From Pseudodonghicola flavimaris (GTDB lineage: Bacteria; Pseudomonadota; Alphaproteobacteria; Rhodobacterales; Rhodobacteraceae), in the NCBI RefSeq assembly GCF_030164425.1, contig NZ_JASNJD010000012.1, positions 1 through 64,000 of the forward strand: DNA of 64,000 bases. The letters are read 5' to 3'. A model generated the notes under the pieces. That model did not search any database. It saw nothing but the letters and a program-made list of their open reading frames with translations, and had not been told where the DNA came from. The translations under genes were made by a program, and so were the position numbers. Of this stretch, positions 1 through 9,847 are shown in pieces (the stretch's first letter is position 1; each line of letters begins with the position of its first letter).

Positions 1-969
<969 letters not shown>

Positions 970-999
970 CGCAGAGGTTCCCCCGGAGAGCGGCACGGT

Positions 1000-1764
1000 T
1001 CAGGGCACATCGATGGTGTCGAGATCGAGCGCCGCGATCATCGTCTGCATCTGCGCGGCAGAGACATCTTCGGACAGCAGACGATAGCCGAACTGTCGGC
1101 TGGCGACCAAGGCGGCCGGCACCCGCAGGAAGAACGGCCCCGGCCGCGCCGCCGACAGCGTCACCGTCAGCGCCAGCCGCCGCGCGCCATAGCCATGGCC
1201 GCGGGCCGCCAGCCGCAGCAGCGGCGGCAGCGGCGCAAAGGCGCCGCTGTCCGGTCGGCTCACCTGCCAGAGCCCCGCCTGCTCCGCCCGCGCGCCGGTG
1301 AACCCCAGCCGCCAGAGCAGCGGCACTCCGACATAGAGGTTCATCTCCCCCCGCAGCGTCCAGCCGAGGTATTTCTGGCGCAGATGCCGGATGTTCTCGT
1401 TCGGGTAGCCGACCACCGCCGTGACAGAGGCCGCCGCCAGACGTTCGTAAAGCGCGGTTCCCAATGTCACAGATGCCTTTCCACGGCTGCCATCCGACAT
1501 CGTATCGGTGGCCAGGAACACCGGTCCGATACCGCTGTCGAGCAGGAGGCCCGAGTAGCAGGCCACCAACCGATCGCCGAGCCAGAGCCCGGCGAAGCGC
1601 GCCGGATTGAGCCGGTACTTGCGGAACAGCGCATGGCCCTTGTCCTCTGTCGCGCCATAGCAGCGGGCGAAGAGCGCGCACCACTCCGCCTCGAATGCCG
1701 TATCGGCCTCTGCTCCGGTGAGAATTGCAATATGCTCCGGCGGATCCTGGATCGGCTCTGTCAT
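1000..1764 (-). CDS. GNAT-fold acyltransferase-like protein of the polysaccharide locus
   Basis: A 254-residue protein without signal peptide. The first half resembles the GNAT/FemAB-like acyltransferases found in exopolysaccharide loci: LFRKYRLNPARFAGLWLGDR followed by VACYSGLLLDSG and a P-loop-like stretch at LATDTMSDGSRGKASV. The likely job is acylation of a sugar or carrier, but no substrate is evident and I would not name one. The ATG at 1764 overlaps the stop of the upstream deacetylase gene in the four bases ATGA, which fixes the start and indicates translational coupling. In-frame codons further upstream give an arginine-rich sequence unlike a protein start. Confidence 0.65.
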   Translation of the reverse strand: MTEPIQDPPEHIAILTGAEADTAFEAEWCALFARCYGATEDKGHALFRKYRLNPARFAGLWLGDRLVACYSGLLLDSGIGPVFLATDTMSDGSRGKASVTLGTALYERLAAASVTAVVGYPNENIRHLRQKYLGWTLRGEMNLYVGVPLLWRLGFTGARAEQAGLWQVSRPDSGAFAPLPPLLRLAARGHGYGARRLALTVTLSAARPGPFFLRVPAALVASRQFGYRLLSEDVSAAQMQTMIAALDLDTIDVP

Positions 1765-2642
1765 CGCGCCTGCCCCTCTGCCAGATCGACGATGCGGACC
1801 CGGTCCCAATCGATGGTGGCCGCGGCCGCGCCCAGCGTCATCACCTCGCCGCTGTCCAGCAGCCGGTCGAGCTTGGCCGCCGCGCCGCGAATACCCACAT
1901 AGGATTTGAAACGCCGCACCCGCGACAGCCCCGGGATCATCGGCTGACCGCTGTCGAAATCACGCAGGTGGAAATAGGTCATGTTATAGGCCTGCCGCCG
2001 GACCAGCCACCGGCCCACCGCCCCCGGCACCAGCCGGAAATAACCGCCACCGCCATAGACCAGCGGCTGCCCCAGAACCCGGGCGTAATTGATCGGCAGT
2101 TCCCGCAACCGCCGCCCCGACGGGGTGCGCAGCATCGCCGGCCCGCCGGCACCGTACCCCGCGAAGCCGCCATGCGCCCGCGGCGCGGGAAAGATCGAAC
2201 AATCGGTATCGAAGCCGAGATCGGCCAGCACATCGAAGGCCCAGGGCGTCGCGCGGGTGATCGAGAACCCCGGGGCGCGATAGGCGGTGGGGCGGATGCC
2301 GGTCGCTGCCTCGATATGTTTCACCGCCGCGGCCAGATCGGCGCGAAAGGCCTGCGGCGTCTGCTCGTACACCAGCTGGTGCATGTCGGAATGACAGGCG
2401 ATCTCATGCCCCTCACCGGCCACCGTCGCCACCACCTCTGGATAGCGCGCCGCGACCCAGCCCAGCACGAAGAAGGTGGCCTGCACCCCATGGCGGGAGA
2501 ATTGCGCCAGCAGAGCCGCGGTCGCCTCCGGCAGGCGGGTGGCGAACCGCCGCCACTGCACCTCCCCCCGGGTGGCCTCGTTGTCGAGCACGTGGAACCA
2601 ATCCTCCAGATCGACCGTGAGGATGGTGACCGGCCGGCTCAT
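1761..2642 (-). CDS. polysaccharide deacetylase family protein (DUF3473 type)
   Basis: A 293-residue NodB-homology deacetylase of the kind found in exopolysaccharide and exosortase loci. The N terminus carries the metal/catalytic motif TVDLEDWFHV, followed by the metal-binding segment GHEIACHSDMHQLVY (H-S-x-x-H pattern), and YRAPGFSI. The C-terminal part, with TYFHLRDFDSGQP and RRFKSYVGIRG, fits the DUF3473 extension. It presumably removes N- or O-acetyl groups from the polymer or its precursor. The start is uncertain. ATG at 2642 gives the family-like N terminus MSRPVTILTVDLEDW. A TTG at 2702, overlapping the previous stop and preceded by GGGGAG, would add 20 residues and couple it to the GT2 gene. 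Confidence 0.87.
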   Translation of the reverse strand: MSRPVTILTVDLEDWFHVLDNEATRGEVQWRRFATRLPEATAALLAQFSRHGVQATFFVLGWVAARYPEVVATVAGEGHEIACHSDMHQLVYEQTPQAFRADLAAAVKHIEAATGIRPTAYRAPGFSITRATPWAFDVLADLGFDTDCSIFPAPRAHGGFAGYGAGGPAMLRTPSGRRLRELPINYARVLGQPLVYGGGGYFRLVPGAVGRWLVRRQAYNMTYFHLRDFDSGQPMIPGLSRVRRFKSYVGIRGAAAKLDRLLDSGEVMTLGAAAATIDWDRVRIVDLAEGQAR

Positions 2643-2698
2643 CCCCGCCGCCCAGCCCCGGCGCGGCCGCGACACGGCGGATTGCGGTGCTGACCTGC

Positions 2699-3616
2699 TC
2701 AAGTCACCTCTCCCCGGCCGTCGGATTTCCCCGCCCGGCGCAAGGCGAATTGCTGCTGCAGGAACTGCAGGCCGGCGCGGGCGATGGGGCGGCGGGTGGT
2801 CACCTGCCGCCAGGCGTCGCGCCCCTCGTCATAAAGAACCGCCGGGCCGCGCCGCCGGATCAGCAGCCGGGTCAGGCTGCGGGCGATCACGCCGCCCCGC
2901 GCAGCAAGACGCCACAGCCGGGGCGGCGGCAACTGATGCGCCCGGACCTCGGCATCATAGGTCTCCGCCCCGAGGCTGGAGCGCTGCTGCCCAGGCAGCT
3001 TGCGAAACGCCGCCAGCGGCACAGCCACCGGCACAAGATCGGCATGGCGGGCGAAGCGGGTCCAGAGCTCGAAATCCCCGGCATAGCGCAGCGACAGGTC
3101 GAGCCCCCCGGCCCGGTCCCAGAGGCTGCGGCGCCAGAACAGGCTCTCCTGTTGCAGGAAGCCACCCAGATCGCGACTGTACCAGCCATTGGCGATGAAC
3201 CGGCGCGGATAGGCACCGAGGCCGCCATAAACCGCCGTCGCCTGGCCGCGCCGGTTCAGAAAGGCCGGCTGTCCGGTGATCCAGTCGATGTCCGTATGGG
3301 CCGCGAAGATCTCTCCCACCACCGACAAAGTCCAGGGCAGATAGATGTCATCGGCATTGAGCCAACACATCACCTCGCCGCTGGCCCGCGACAGCCCCTT
3401 CTGGATCGCCTCATACTGGCCGCCGTCGGGCTCTGACACATAATAGGCCAGCCTGTCGCGATATCGCTCGATGATCTCCTGCGTTCCGTCGTCGGAGCCG
3501 CCATCGATGACGATATACTCCAGCCCGTCATAGCCCTGATCCAGAACCGAGCGCAGCGTCACATCGATATAGTCTGCAGCGTTATAACAGGCTGTCACCA
3601 CAGAGATTTTCGTCAT
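2699..3616 (-). CDS. family 2 glycosyltransferase
   Basis: A 305-residue GT-A fold enzyme. It opens with MTKISVVTACYNAADYI, followed by the nucleotide-sugar motif IDGGSDDGTQEII and the metal-binding region CWLNADDIYLP. The family-typical SEPDGGQYEAIQKGL, just before CWLNADD, is also present. It transfers a sugar from a nucleotide donor to the growing repeat unit on the cytoplasmic face of the membrane. The ATG at 3616 overlaps the stop of the upstream sulfotransferase gene (ATGA), so the start is secure. The last 40 residues are arginine-rich, ending GKSDGRGEVT. Donor and linkage are unknown. Confidence 0.93.
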   Translation of the reverse strand: MTKISVVTACYNAADYIDVTLRSVLDQGYDGLEYIVIDGGSDDGTQEIIERYRDRLAYYVSEPDGGQYEAIQKGLSRASGEVMCWLNADDIYLPWTLSVVGEIFAAHTDIDWITGQPAFLNRRGQATAVYGGLGAYPRRFIANGWYSRDLGGFLQQESLFWRRSLWDRAGGLDLSLRYAGDFELWTRFARHADLVPVAVPLAAFRKLPGQQRSSLGAETYDAEVRAHQLPPPRLWRLAARGGVIARSLTRLLIRRRGPAVLYDEGRDAWRQVTTRRPIARAGLQFLQQQFALRRAGKSDGRGEVT

Positions 3617-4398
3617 GCGCCCGCGCCGCTCCCGAGGGCCGGCTCCGCCGCTTCATAACGGGCACGCACATGGTCATAGACCTTGTAATCCAGCGCATAG
3701 GTCTCACGGAACGCTGCCGCGACCTCTGCGGAGATATCGGGATGCCGGCCCGAACGGTTGACATGAGGCAGGTCCGGCAACTGGCCGGTTTTGCCCAGCG
3801 CCCGTGCGATCCGCTCCATCGACGCGGCCAGGTTTTCCATCACACCGATTTCGACAAATCTGGTCTCGATCACCTCGGCGTAGTTCTGTTCGGTCACCTT
3901 CACCGGAAAATGTTCGAGAATCCGAGAGCCATAGTTCAGAACGAAGTCCTCCACCCCGGAGAAGGCCAGGATCGCATTCCGTTTTTCCCGCCGATATCGG
4001 CGCCCTTGCCGGCTGAGCCCACCCCCGCGGATCCAGGAAGCAATCGCCCGCGGACGGCGCCGCCAGATCGGATCGGCCTGTTGCAGCGAGTAGAAATACT
4101 CCGAAACCGCCGTTTCCAGCGGATCGCGCAGGATTGTCACGAACTGGCGCACATCCGGGTACTGATCCGGGATCCCGAGCCCGATACGCGCATTGAAGTG
4201 CCCGTAAACCAATTGCGGCACCCCCACGGGCTGCGTAGCGAAGTCGACGGGGTCCGGATATTGCCCGGTGGCCGGCGCGATGTAGTGGGAATGAAACCCG
4301 GCCCCGAACCACGACTGCATGATCGGACGAATACTGGTTCCCGCGCACTTCGGAACATGTATGAAAATCAAAGGCCTGGAGGGATCGTAGGCAATCAT
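3613..4398 (-). CDS. sulfotransferase family protein (PAPS-dependent, EPS locus, copy 1)
   Basis: A 261-residue protein with a clear PAPS-binding P-loop at residues 12-23 (FIHVPKCAGTSI). Roughly 100 residues later comes the 3'-phosphate motif FVTILRDPLETAVS, the layout of carbohydrate sulfotransferases (Sulfotransfer_2/1 group). Such enzymes move sulfate from PAPS to a sugar hydroxyl. The start is ATG at 4398, overlapping the polymerase stop (ATGA). This is one of three P-loop sulfotransferase-like genes in the operon; together they suggest a sulfated polysaccharide. No transmembrane segment is evident, so it would act on the cytoplasmic lipid-linked repeat unit. Confidence 0.85.
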   Translation of the reverse strand: MIAYDPSRPLIFIHVPKCAGTSIRPIMQSWFGAGFHSHYIAPATGQYPDPVDFATQPVGVPQLVYGHFNARIGLGIPDQYPDVRQFVTILRDPLETAVSEYFYSLQQADPIWRRRPRAIASWIRGGGLSRQGRRYRREKRNAILAFSGVEDFVLNYGSRILEHFPVKVTEQNYAEVIETRFVEIGVMENLAASMERIARALGKTGQLPDLPHVNRSGRHPDISAEVAAAFRETYALDYKVYDHVRARYEAAEPALGSGAGA

Positions 4399-5735
4399 GT
4401 GACTGACCCGCCCCCCATCATACGGGCGGTTGCAGGCTGCCTGCGCCCCATCGGCAGATACAGTCCTTTGCGTTGGCGACCCGCACGCGCGGCCTCTGTT
4501 GCGGGATTGCGCTCCAACGCGAGACATTGGAGCCCGGCATAGAGAGGATAGCTCAGGAAGAACTCTCCATTCAGTTGCAGGACCGCAATCGCGAATACGA
4601 AGATGCGGCTGATCCCGGTAACCCCAAGCCGGCCAAGACCGATCCAAAAGCCACTGAGGAAAACGAGAAGCCCGCAAAGACCCAACTGACGAGCATAGCC
4701 GGTCAACCCGTTGCCGGTGGCGAACCGCTCCAGATCGGGATGCAGTGAGAATTGCGTCGCCAGCGACTGCCCCCACCCAAACAGCGGTCGGATTTGAATA
4801 TAGGCCCAGTCAAAAATGACCGCGCCGAAGCGGGAAACCTGCCAGCCGGCCTCCTGGAAGACCGCCCGTTCATAGAGCCCGACGATCTTGGAACCGACAA
4901 AATCCAGCTGCCACAGCGCCAGGGCCATCGGCAGCAGAAGCAGCGGCAACAGCGTCAGGATCGCCAATCGGTTCAGGCCGTTCCGGGTCCGCTCAGTCGC
5001 GACAATGCGAAACGTCATCAGAGCCAGGGGCAGGAAGACATAACCGGTGGTCGACAATGTCGTCAGCTCGGTCACCACCAGAATCGCACGCCAGCGCCGC
5101 AGCACAGGGGCCGGCAGATCGGTCGCAATGGTCGCCAGCAGCACCAGTGCCAGGATCAGATATCCGGAAAACGCCCCCGGCTCCCAGAACATCCCGGCGT
5201 TGCGATAGAGTTCCTCTCCCCCCATAAAACTGTGAAGCAGGACATTGATCCGCTCGTTCACACCACTGGCCTCTGCCCCGATCAACGCGCTCAACGGGCG
5301 AAAGACCTCGTAGAGCCTGATCCCGACGGCGGCAGCCACCACGCTTGACAGATGAAACAGCAGGCTCAGCGTGGCGAGCCAGACCATTACCCGCACATAG
5401 GCCAGGCGGAAGTAGCGCACCGTCCCGATCACCCCGGCCCCGATCACGAGTTTGAAAAAGAACCCCGCGATCGTCACCGCAGCGAAATAATGCAAAGACA
5501 GGGTTTGGAAGAGAAAGATCATCAGATAGATCGAAACGACGATGAGAAAACTACGACTTTCCAGGACGCGCTGGAGCTTGATCATCCGTAACAGGATGAT
5601 CAGAAAGGCCCCCAGCAGCACCACATCCTGCCGGGCGCCAGTGGTGAAGGCCTGGTTGCCGGAAATCGCCACCAGCAGCAGGACCAGAAGATAGTCCACC
5701 TGGCTCGGCCGATACCGCAGGCGCAACCGGGTCAT
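4395..5735 (-). CDS. O-antigen/exopolysaccharide polymerase-like membrane protein (Wzy-type)
   Basis: A 446-residue, very hydrophobic protein with about ten predicted membrane segments, for example YLLVLLLVAISG, FLIILLRM, LALVLLATIA, LLPLLLLPMALALW and LCGLLVFLSGFW. A larger polar loop around FGWGQSLATQFSLHPDLE is typical of Wzy/WaaL-like polymerases. These proteins join lipid-linked repeat units in the periplasmic leaflet. Wzy proteins are poorly conserved, so the call rests on topology and on the adjacent flippase. The start at ATG 5735 overlaps the flippase stop (ATGA). The C-terminal tail is basic and cytoplasmic in character. Confidence 0.78.
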   Translation of the reverse strand: MTRLRLRYRPSQVDYLLVLLLVAISGNQAFTTGARQDVVLLGAFLIILLRMIKLQRVLESRSFLIVVSIYLMIFLFQTLSLHYFAAVTIAGFFFKLVIGAGVIGTVRYFRLAYVRVMVWLATLSLLFHLSSVVAAAVGIRLYEVFRPLSALIGAEASGVNERINVLLHSFMGGEELYRNAGMFWEPGAFSGYLILALVLLATIATDLPAPVLRRWRAILVVTELTTLSTTGYVFLPLALMTFRIVATERTRNGLNRLAILTLLPLLLLPMALALWQLDFVGSKIVGLYERAVFQEAGWQVSRFGAVIFDWAYIQIRPLFGWGQSLATQFSLHPDLERFATGNGLTGYARQLGLCGLLVFLSGFWIGLGRLGVTGISRIFVFAIAVLQLNGEFFLSYPLYAGLQCLALERNPATEAARAGRQRKGLYLPMGRRQPATARMMGGGSVT

Positions 5736-7105
5736 GACTCGGCCCCGCGGCGGGCCGCGAATATCCCCGGCACCCAGCACAGCCACAATCCGTCACGCAG
5801 CCGGATCGTCAACAGAGTCGCGGTGTTCCAGAAAACCAGGCTTGCGGTCATGGCGACAGCCGGGCCGATCACGCCCAGCCATGGTGTCAGCAGCAGGTTC
5901 AGCACAATGCTCAGCACCGCCGCGACCGTGATGATCCGCGCCAGCAGATGCTGACCTCCGGTCATGCTGAGATAGGGATTGGTCGCGCCGGTCAGCGCGG
6001 CGACCGCTTGCCCCACCAACAACACCGTCAAAGGCGCCGTGGCATCGGCGAAACCGGCGCCAAAGCCCCATTGCATCAGGCCATGACGCGCAAGGAACAG
6101 GCCCAGGATGATCGGCACAGAGCTCCAGAAGATCAACCGGCTGACCTGACGCCCATAGTGCTGTAGCGCCTCCCGGTCTCCCTGAGCGCGAAGACGCGCG
6201 AACTGCGGCTGCGCCACCAGGCTGACAGAGGAAAGCGCAAAGGAGGTCAGCAGTGACAGCTTATGCGCAACGGCATAGATCCCGACCTCCGCGGTCGGCA
6301 ACAGGAAGCCGGACACCACGATGTTGCCATCCATCACCAGAACACTGGCCCCCGAGGCCAGCAGAAACGGCGCGCCCGCCGCCAGCATCTGGCGGGGAGA
6401 AAGGATCGCATCGCCCGGGTCCTGAGCGTGCCGCGCCTTGCCGAGACGCAGCATCCCCGCAAACACCGCCACTGCGCCTGTCAGGCCGACACCAAAGGCC
6501 AGAGCGGCGCTTGGCAGAATGGGCAGCGGCGGCGCCAACAGAAGCCAGACCGCCACGATGGCCAGATTCGCCGCGATCGGCAGCAGCAGCAGTCCAGCAT
6601 AGGCCGGGACCGGCAGCAGCGCCCGGCTCACGCTCACCGCCAGGGCCATGAGCACCCGCCCCAGCAGTGCCGCCGCGACGATACTGAGCGCAAGGCCCGG
6701 CATCTCCCGCGCGAAACCGGGAAACCGCCCGAACAGCGCCACCAGCACCGGCGCCAGCAACAGCAGCGCGATCCCCAGCACCAGCCAGAGCGCACGGCGA
6801 TAGAGCTGCAGATGGCGCCATCGGTCCTCCGGCCTCTCCCCATCGCTGAACACCCGCAGCAGGAACACCGGCAGGCCGGCCCCGGCGGCGGTGGCAAAGA
6901 CCACCGCCGTTGCATTGATCAGGGCGACAAGCCCGGTCGCCTCCTTGCCGTAGACGCGCGCCACCAGAATGGTGGTGGCAAGACCCATCCCCATTCCCAG
7001 TACCCGCGCCACCGCGACCCAGGCCACGGCGCGCAGCAATCGCGTCGCCCCGCCCGGCTGCGGCGAGGCGACGATCCCCCGGGAGGGAAGCTCTCCCAAC
7101 GTCAT
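5732..7105 (-). CDS. oligosaccharide flippase (Wzx-type, MATE/MVF fold)
   Basis: A 457-residue polytopic membrane protein with about 12-14 membrane segments. The first cluster (VAWVAVARVLGMGMGLATTILVARVYG, around residues 27-53) is characteristic of polysaccharide exporters, as is LITLF-like packing later in VLLVGQAVAALTGATNPYLSMTG. It is expected to flip the undecaprenyl-linked repeat unit to the periplasm for polymerisation by the neighbouring Wzy-type protein. Start ATG at 7105 has AGAGGG four bases upstream. It lies 6 bases after the stop of the upstream sulfotransferase-like gene. Confidence 0.87.
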   Translation of the reverse strand: MTLGELPSRGIVASPQPGGATRLLRAVAWVAVARVLGMGMGLATTILVARVYGKEATGLVALINATAVVFATAAGAGLPVFLLRVFSDGERPEDRWRHLQLYRRALWLVLGIALLLLAPVLVALFGRFPGFAREMPGLALSIVAAALLGRVLMALAVSVSRALLPVPAYAGLLLLPIAANLAIVAVWLLLAPPLPILPSAALAFGVGLTGAVAVFAGMLRLGKARHAQDPGDAILSPRQMLAAGAPFLLASGASVLVMDGNIVVSGFLLPTAEVGIYAVAHKLSLLTSFALSSVSLVAQPQFARLRAQGDREALQHYGRQVSRLIFWSSVPIILGLFLARHGLMQWGFGAGFADATAPLTVLLVGQAVAALTGATNPYLSMTGGQHLLARIITVAAVLSIVLNLLLTPWLGVIGPAVAMTASLVFWNTATLLTIRLRDGLWLCWVPGIFAARRGAES

Positions 7106-7111
7106 TGCCCT

Positions 7112-7828
7112 CTACCCCGCCGTGTCGAGCAAGAGCTGTGCCTTGCGATTGGCGCGGATCGCCGGCAGCGCCGCGACCCGCCCGTCGAGGGCCGCGTAAG
7201 TGTCCATCAGCTGGCGGCCCACGGCCCCGAGATCGACCGAAGCGCTTTCGCGCGCCCGCTGTGGCGGCAGGCGGACCGGGAAACCGGCATAGCGGGACAG
7301 CACCGTCCCGGCCCCGGACCGCCACAGATCCTCGTAGCGCAGCGACAGCACCGGCACCGTCTCGCAGGCCAGCCAGCCGTCGAGCTGTTCGCCGAACCTG
7401 AGCACATCGCGCACGGGCACATCGCGCAGCGCGCCATGGGCCGACAGATGCTCCAGATGCTCCGCGATCCAATCGGGGCCATAGGTCGTCTCGCAGCGCA
7501 GCACGCTGCGCGCCGCCGCGCTGGTCGAGCCGAACAGAAACACCACCCGCGGCGATGCCCCCGGACTGAGATCATAGGGAAAATCATGCGTCTTATAGAC
7601 TCGCCCGCTGTGAAACCGTGCCCCGCCCAGATGCCAGGCGGTATCGCGCACCAGCCCCGTGAGTCGGGACCCACGCTCGCCAAACCGCGCCGCCGCCATC
7701 CCCGCGACCAGACTGTCATAGACGACGGTAGAGCCGGACCGCCCCATGCTGGCCACCAGAAGCGGCGGCGAAGAGGCCGGCAACGCCGCCTTCAACCCCT
7801 CCCGCACCGCGGATTTGAGCATCCCCAT
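7112..7828 (-). CDS. sulfotransferase-like P-loop protein (EPS locus, copy 2)
   Basis: A 238-residue protein. After a short amphipathic N terminus, residues 24-40 read LLVASMGRSGSTVVYDSL, a PAPS-type P-loop (GRSGST) seen in many bacterial sulfotransferases. The segment YKTHDFPYDL matches the substrate-side region following the P-loop, and VVFLFGSTSAAARSVL occupies the position of the 3'-phosphate-binding strand, although the canonical R-D/N-P is not present there. Function as a carbohydrate sulfotransferase is inferred from this motif and the operon. ATG at 7828 has the ribosome site GAAGGA 6 bases upstream; an ATG two codons later is an alternative. Confidence 0.72.
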   Translation of the reverse strand: MGMLKSAVREGLKAALPASSPPLLVASMGRSGSTVVYDSLVAGMAAARFGERGSRLTGLVRDTAWHLGGARFHSGRVYKTHDFPYDLSPGASPRVVFLFGSTSAAARSVLRCETTYGPDWIAEHLEHLSAHGALRDVPVRDVLRFGEQLDGWLACETVPVLSLRYEDLWRSGAGTVLSRYAGFPVRLPPQRARESASVDLGAVGRQLMDTYAALDGRVAALPAIRANRKAQLLLDTAG

Positions 7829-7862
7829 GTTCTGTCCTTCCCCCTGACCGATTTGCCGACCG

Positions 7863-8567
7863 TCAGAGCCCGGGAATGTCGGGCGCGTATTCGAAACGGT
7901 CGAAGACCCACCCCATATGATCGCGCACCCGTTCGGCGGCCCCGCGATCGTAATAGTCCGTCAGCGTCCGGGACCGGGTCGTATTGTTCTTCACGTGCGG
8001 CAGCTTCAGGAGCGATATATCCGCCCCGATTTCCGAGGCAATTCCGCTCAGATCGTCCACGACATTTTCAAGCCGAACGAACCTCTGAACGGCCATTTGC
8101 CCGTCGACGTTCAGCAGTTTCAGCTGATTGGTCCAGCGACCGGCGACAAATTCCCGAAATGCGTCTCGCAACGCGTCAGGGTCCTCCGGCAGGGCCTGGC
8201 GCTTCCCGCGACCGACTTGGAAATACAACGAAATCACCAGATCATAGGGATTTCGGATCGAAGAAATCTTGAGATAGCTATCAAAGGTCTCCCGCCCCAG
8301 ACGCCGGCGAACCTGCGCCGCCGTCATGTGGTTGTACCACTTCTGATACCGCGACAGGCGGCGGGACACCGCATTGTCGAAAACCCCCAGTCGACTGGGA
8401 CCGCGCCGCCCGATAACCCCATACTCCGAAACCAGCGTCGGTGTCAGATGTTCAACCACATGGCCCGGCGGGGTGCAGAGCGGCTCGAAAAACATCTCGA
8501 TGCTGGAGCCGCCGGTCTTGATCGTCTTAATGAAAATAAAGCGATAGGGGTGACTGATCGCAACCAA
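7863..8567 (-). CDS. sulfotransferase-like P-loop protein (EPS locus, copy 3, first gene of operon)
   Basis: A 234-residue protein with a P-loop at residues 12-23 (FIKTIKTGGSSI). This is a variant of the HxPKTGGTS motif of Sulfotransfer_2 proteins, followed by SSIRNPYDLVISLYF, the 3'-phosphate motif. The middle part (VQRFVRLENVVDDLSGI and LPHVKNNTTRSRTLTDYY) matches the bacterial branch that ends with an N-T-x-S/R-x-x-Y-tail. The start is TTG at 8567, preceded by a strong GAGGAG site at 7-8 bases; no ATG fits. Base composition is somewhat less GC-rich than its neighbours. It is the first gene of the polysaccharide operon. Confidence 0.78.
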   Translation of the reverse strand: MVAISHPYRFIFIKTIKTGGSSIEMFFEPLCTPPGHVVEHLTPTLVSEYGVIGRRGPSRLGVFDNAVSRRLSRYQKWYNHMTAAQVRRRLGRETFDSYLKISSIRNPYDLVISLYFQVGRGKRQALPEDPDALRDAFREFVAGRWTNQLKLLNVDGQMAVQRFVRLENVVDDLSGIASEIGADISLLKLPHVKNNTTRSRTLTDYYDRGAAERVRDHMGWVFDRFEYAPDIPGL

Positions 8568-9158
8568 GGCGAACTCCTCATCTCATCAAGACGGACTCAG
8601 GCGTCTTAGACGGTGCAAGCGTACCCGCTCGAGCAGGAGCGCCGTTGTTCCGGGATACCACCGACCTTAGGGACATCCGATTTTTCCGCACCAAAGCCAC
8701 TCGTTCTGCCGCGACCAGCGGCCCCGAGGCGTACATCTTTATTCCGGGAAACAATCATGGCTACCGCACCGAGGCGCGCTCAGGCGGCCTCTCAGAATCG
8801 CGCTTCAAATTAGCAATGCGAATTACCAGAAGATCTAGCCGAGCCCCGCCTCAAGATAAAGCCAGCATTCCAAAAAATCGCACGCCGGAAATAGATAAAA
8901 AATTCAATGATCGCAACCAATCGATGAATTGATAAAATTACCCACATGCCGAGATAAAAAATAGATCAAAAAATTAGAGGATTCAGAAATGCCGCACTCC
9001 AGACACACCATAGAAAGCCCGGAAATCAGGCAAAGCGCAAAAGAGAATTAATTTCCATCAAAAATACCCGGGAACGCTGACTGATGCGCCGCTCTGGAAA
9101 ACACTGTCCCCGGCGCCACCCCTCACTCCCCCCCGAGACGACACCCGGAAACACAAAA
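8568..9158. promoter_or_regulatory. AT-rich non-coding leader upstream of the polysaccharide operon
   Basis: About 590 bases without a convincing gene. From roughly 8800 to 9065 the composition shifts sharply towards A and T, with runs such as GATAAAAAATAGATCAAAAA, unlike the rest of the window. It sits directly upstream of the first gene of the minus-strand polysaccharide operon, so it most likely carries that operon's promoter. AT-rich leaders of this type are known targets of xenogeneic silencers and of MucR/Ros zinc-finger regulators of exopolysaccharide genes in alphaproteobacteria. That assignment is inference. Short open frames here have no ribosome site or recognisable protein. Confidence 0.5.
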
Positions 9159-9184
9159 GGCCGGCGGGGCTTCCCCCACCGGCC
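9159..9184 (-). terminator. intrinsic terminator of the cupin operon
   Basis: An 11-base stem with one mismatch (GGCCGGTGGGG / CCCCGCCGGCC on the minus strand) closes a GAAG loop and is followed on the minus strand by TTTTGTGTTT. This is a textbook rho-independent terminator for the minus-strand cupin transcript ending at 9244. Confidence 0.85.
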
Positions 9185-9243
9185 GAGATTCTGTCGCCAG
9201 CCCTTCAGCCGGGCAGGACAGATGATATCCGATCTATGGCCTG

Positions 9244-9639
9244 TCAGCCGTTGTAATCTTCGTCCGCGACCTTTTCCATCCAGGTCACCGCCTCGCCATT
9301 GATCGATTCCTGAATGGCGTAGTGGCTCATCGCGGTTTCCGCAGCCGCGCCATGCCAGTGTTTCTCGCCGGCCGGGAACCAGACGACATCGCCGGCGCTG
9401 ACTTCCTCGACCGGACCGCCTTCGCGCTGCACCCGGCCGCGACCGAAGGTGATGACGATGGTCTGACCTGCCGGATGGGTGTGCCAGGCGGTGCGGGCAC
9501 CGGGTTCAAAGGTCACATGCGCGCCGCTGACACGACCGGGTTCTTCCGCGGCGAACATCGGATCGACACGAACGGTGCCGGTGAACCAGTCTTCCGGGCC
9601 CTTCATCGACGGCGCGCTGCCGGAACGGGTGATTTTCAT
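9244..9639 (-). CDS. small single-domain cupin protein
   Basis: A 131-residue single cupin. Motif 1 is [20 protein letters not shown] (the H-x-H-P-x-G-Q form) and motif 2 is [15 protein letters not shown], giving the His/Glu/His metal set of quercetinase-like and sugar-binding cupins. The family is common beside carboxymuconolactone-decarboxylase-like and alcohol dehydrogenase genes in LysR-controlled loci, but no single reaction can be assigned. ATG at 9639 follows GGAGAC. It is the last gene of the minus-strand set, just before the terminator at 9159-9184, and carries no signal peptide, unlike the neighbouring exported proteins. Confidence 0.88.
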   Translation of the reverse strand: MKITRSGSAPSMKGPEDWFTGTVRVDPMFAAEEPGRVSGAHVTFEPGARTAWHTHPAGQTIVITFGRGRVQREGGPVEEVSAGDVVWFPAGEKHWHGAAAETAMSHYAIQESINGEAVTWMEKVADEDYNG

Positions 9640-9667
9640 TGGGGGTCTCCTTGCTTTGGCACGGCAG

Positions 9668-9847
9668 TCAGCCGCGCAGTTTCTCGAAACGATAGGTCAG
9701 ACCGGACCCGCCGGGCTGCCGATAGGCAAGCTCCACCGTGGCCATGGCAAAGGGTTCGATGAAGCGGGCATTGTGCAGGCCGCCGGTCTCCAGCGGCGCG
9801 ACGCCGATGTCGCGGATCAGGTCGCCGGCGGGCGCCCGCCCCGGCAT
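9668..9847 (-). CDS. small protein of unknown function, translationally coupled
   Basis: A 59-residue frame starting [20 protein letters not shown] and ending [10 protein letters not shown]. Its ATG overlaps the TAA of the upstream gene as TAATG, a common coupling arrangement, and it stays in the same operon just before the cupin gene. I do not recognise the family. It may be a complete small protein or the truncated tail of a larger cupin- or SnoaL-like protein. The coupling is the main support that it is translated. Confidence 0.4.
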   Translation of the reverse strand: MPGRAPAGDLIRDIGVAPLETGGLHNARFIEPFAMATVELAYRQPGGSGLTYRFEKLRG

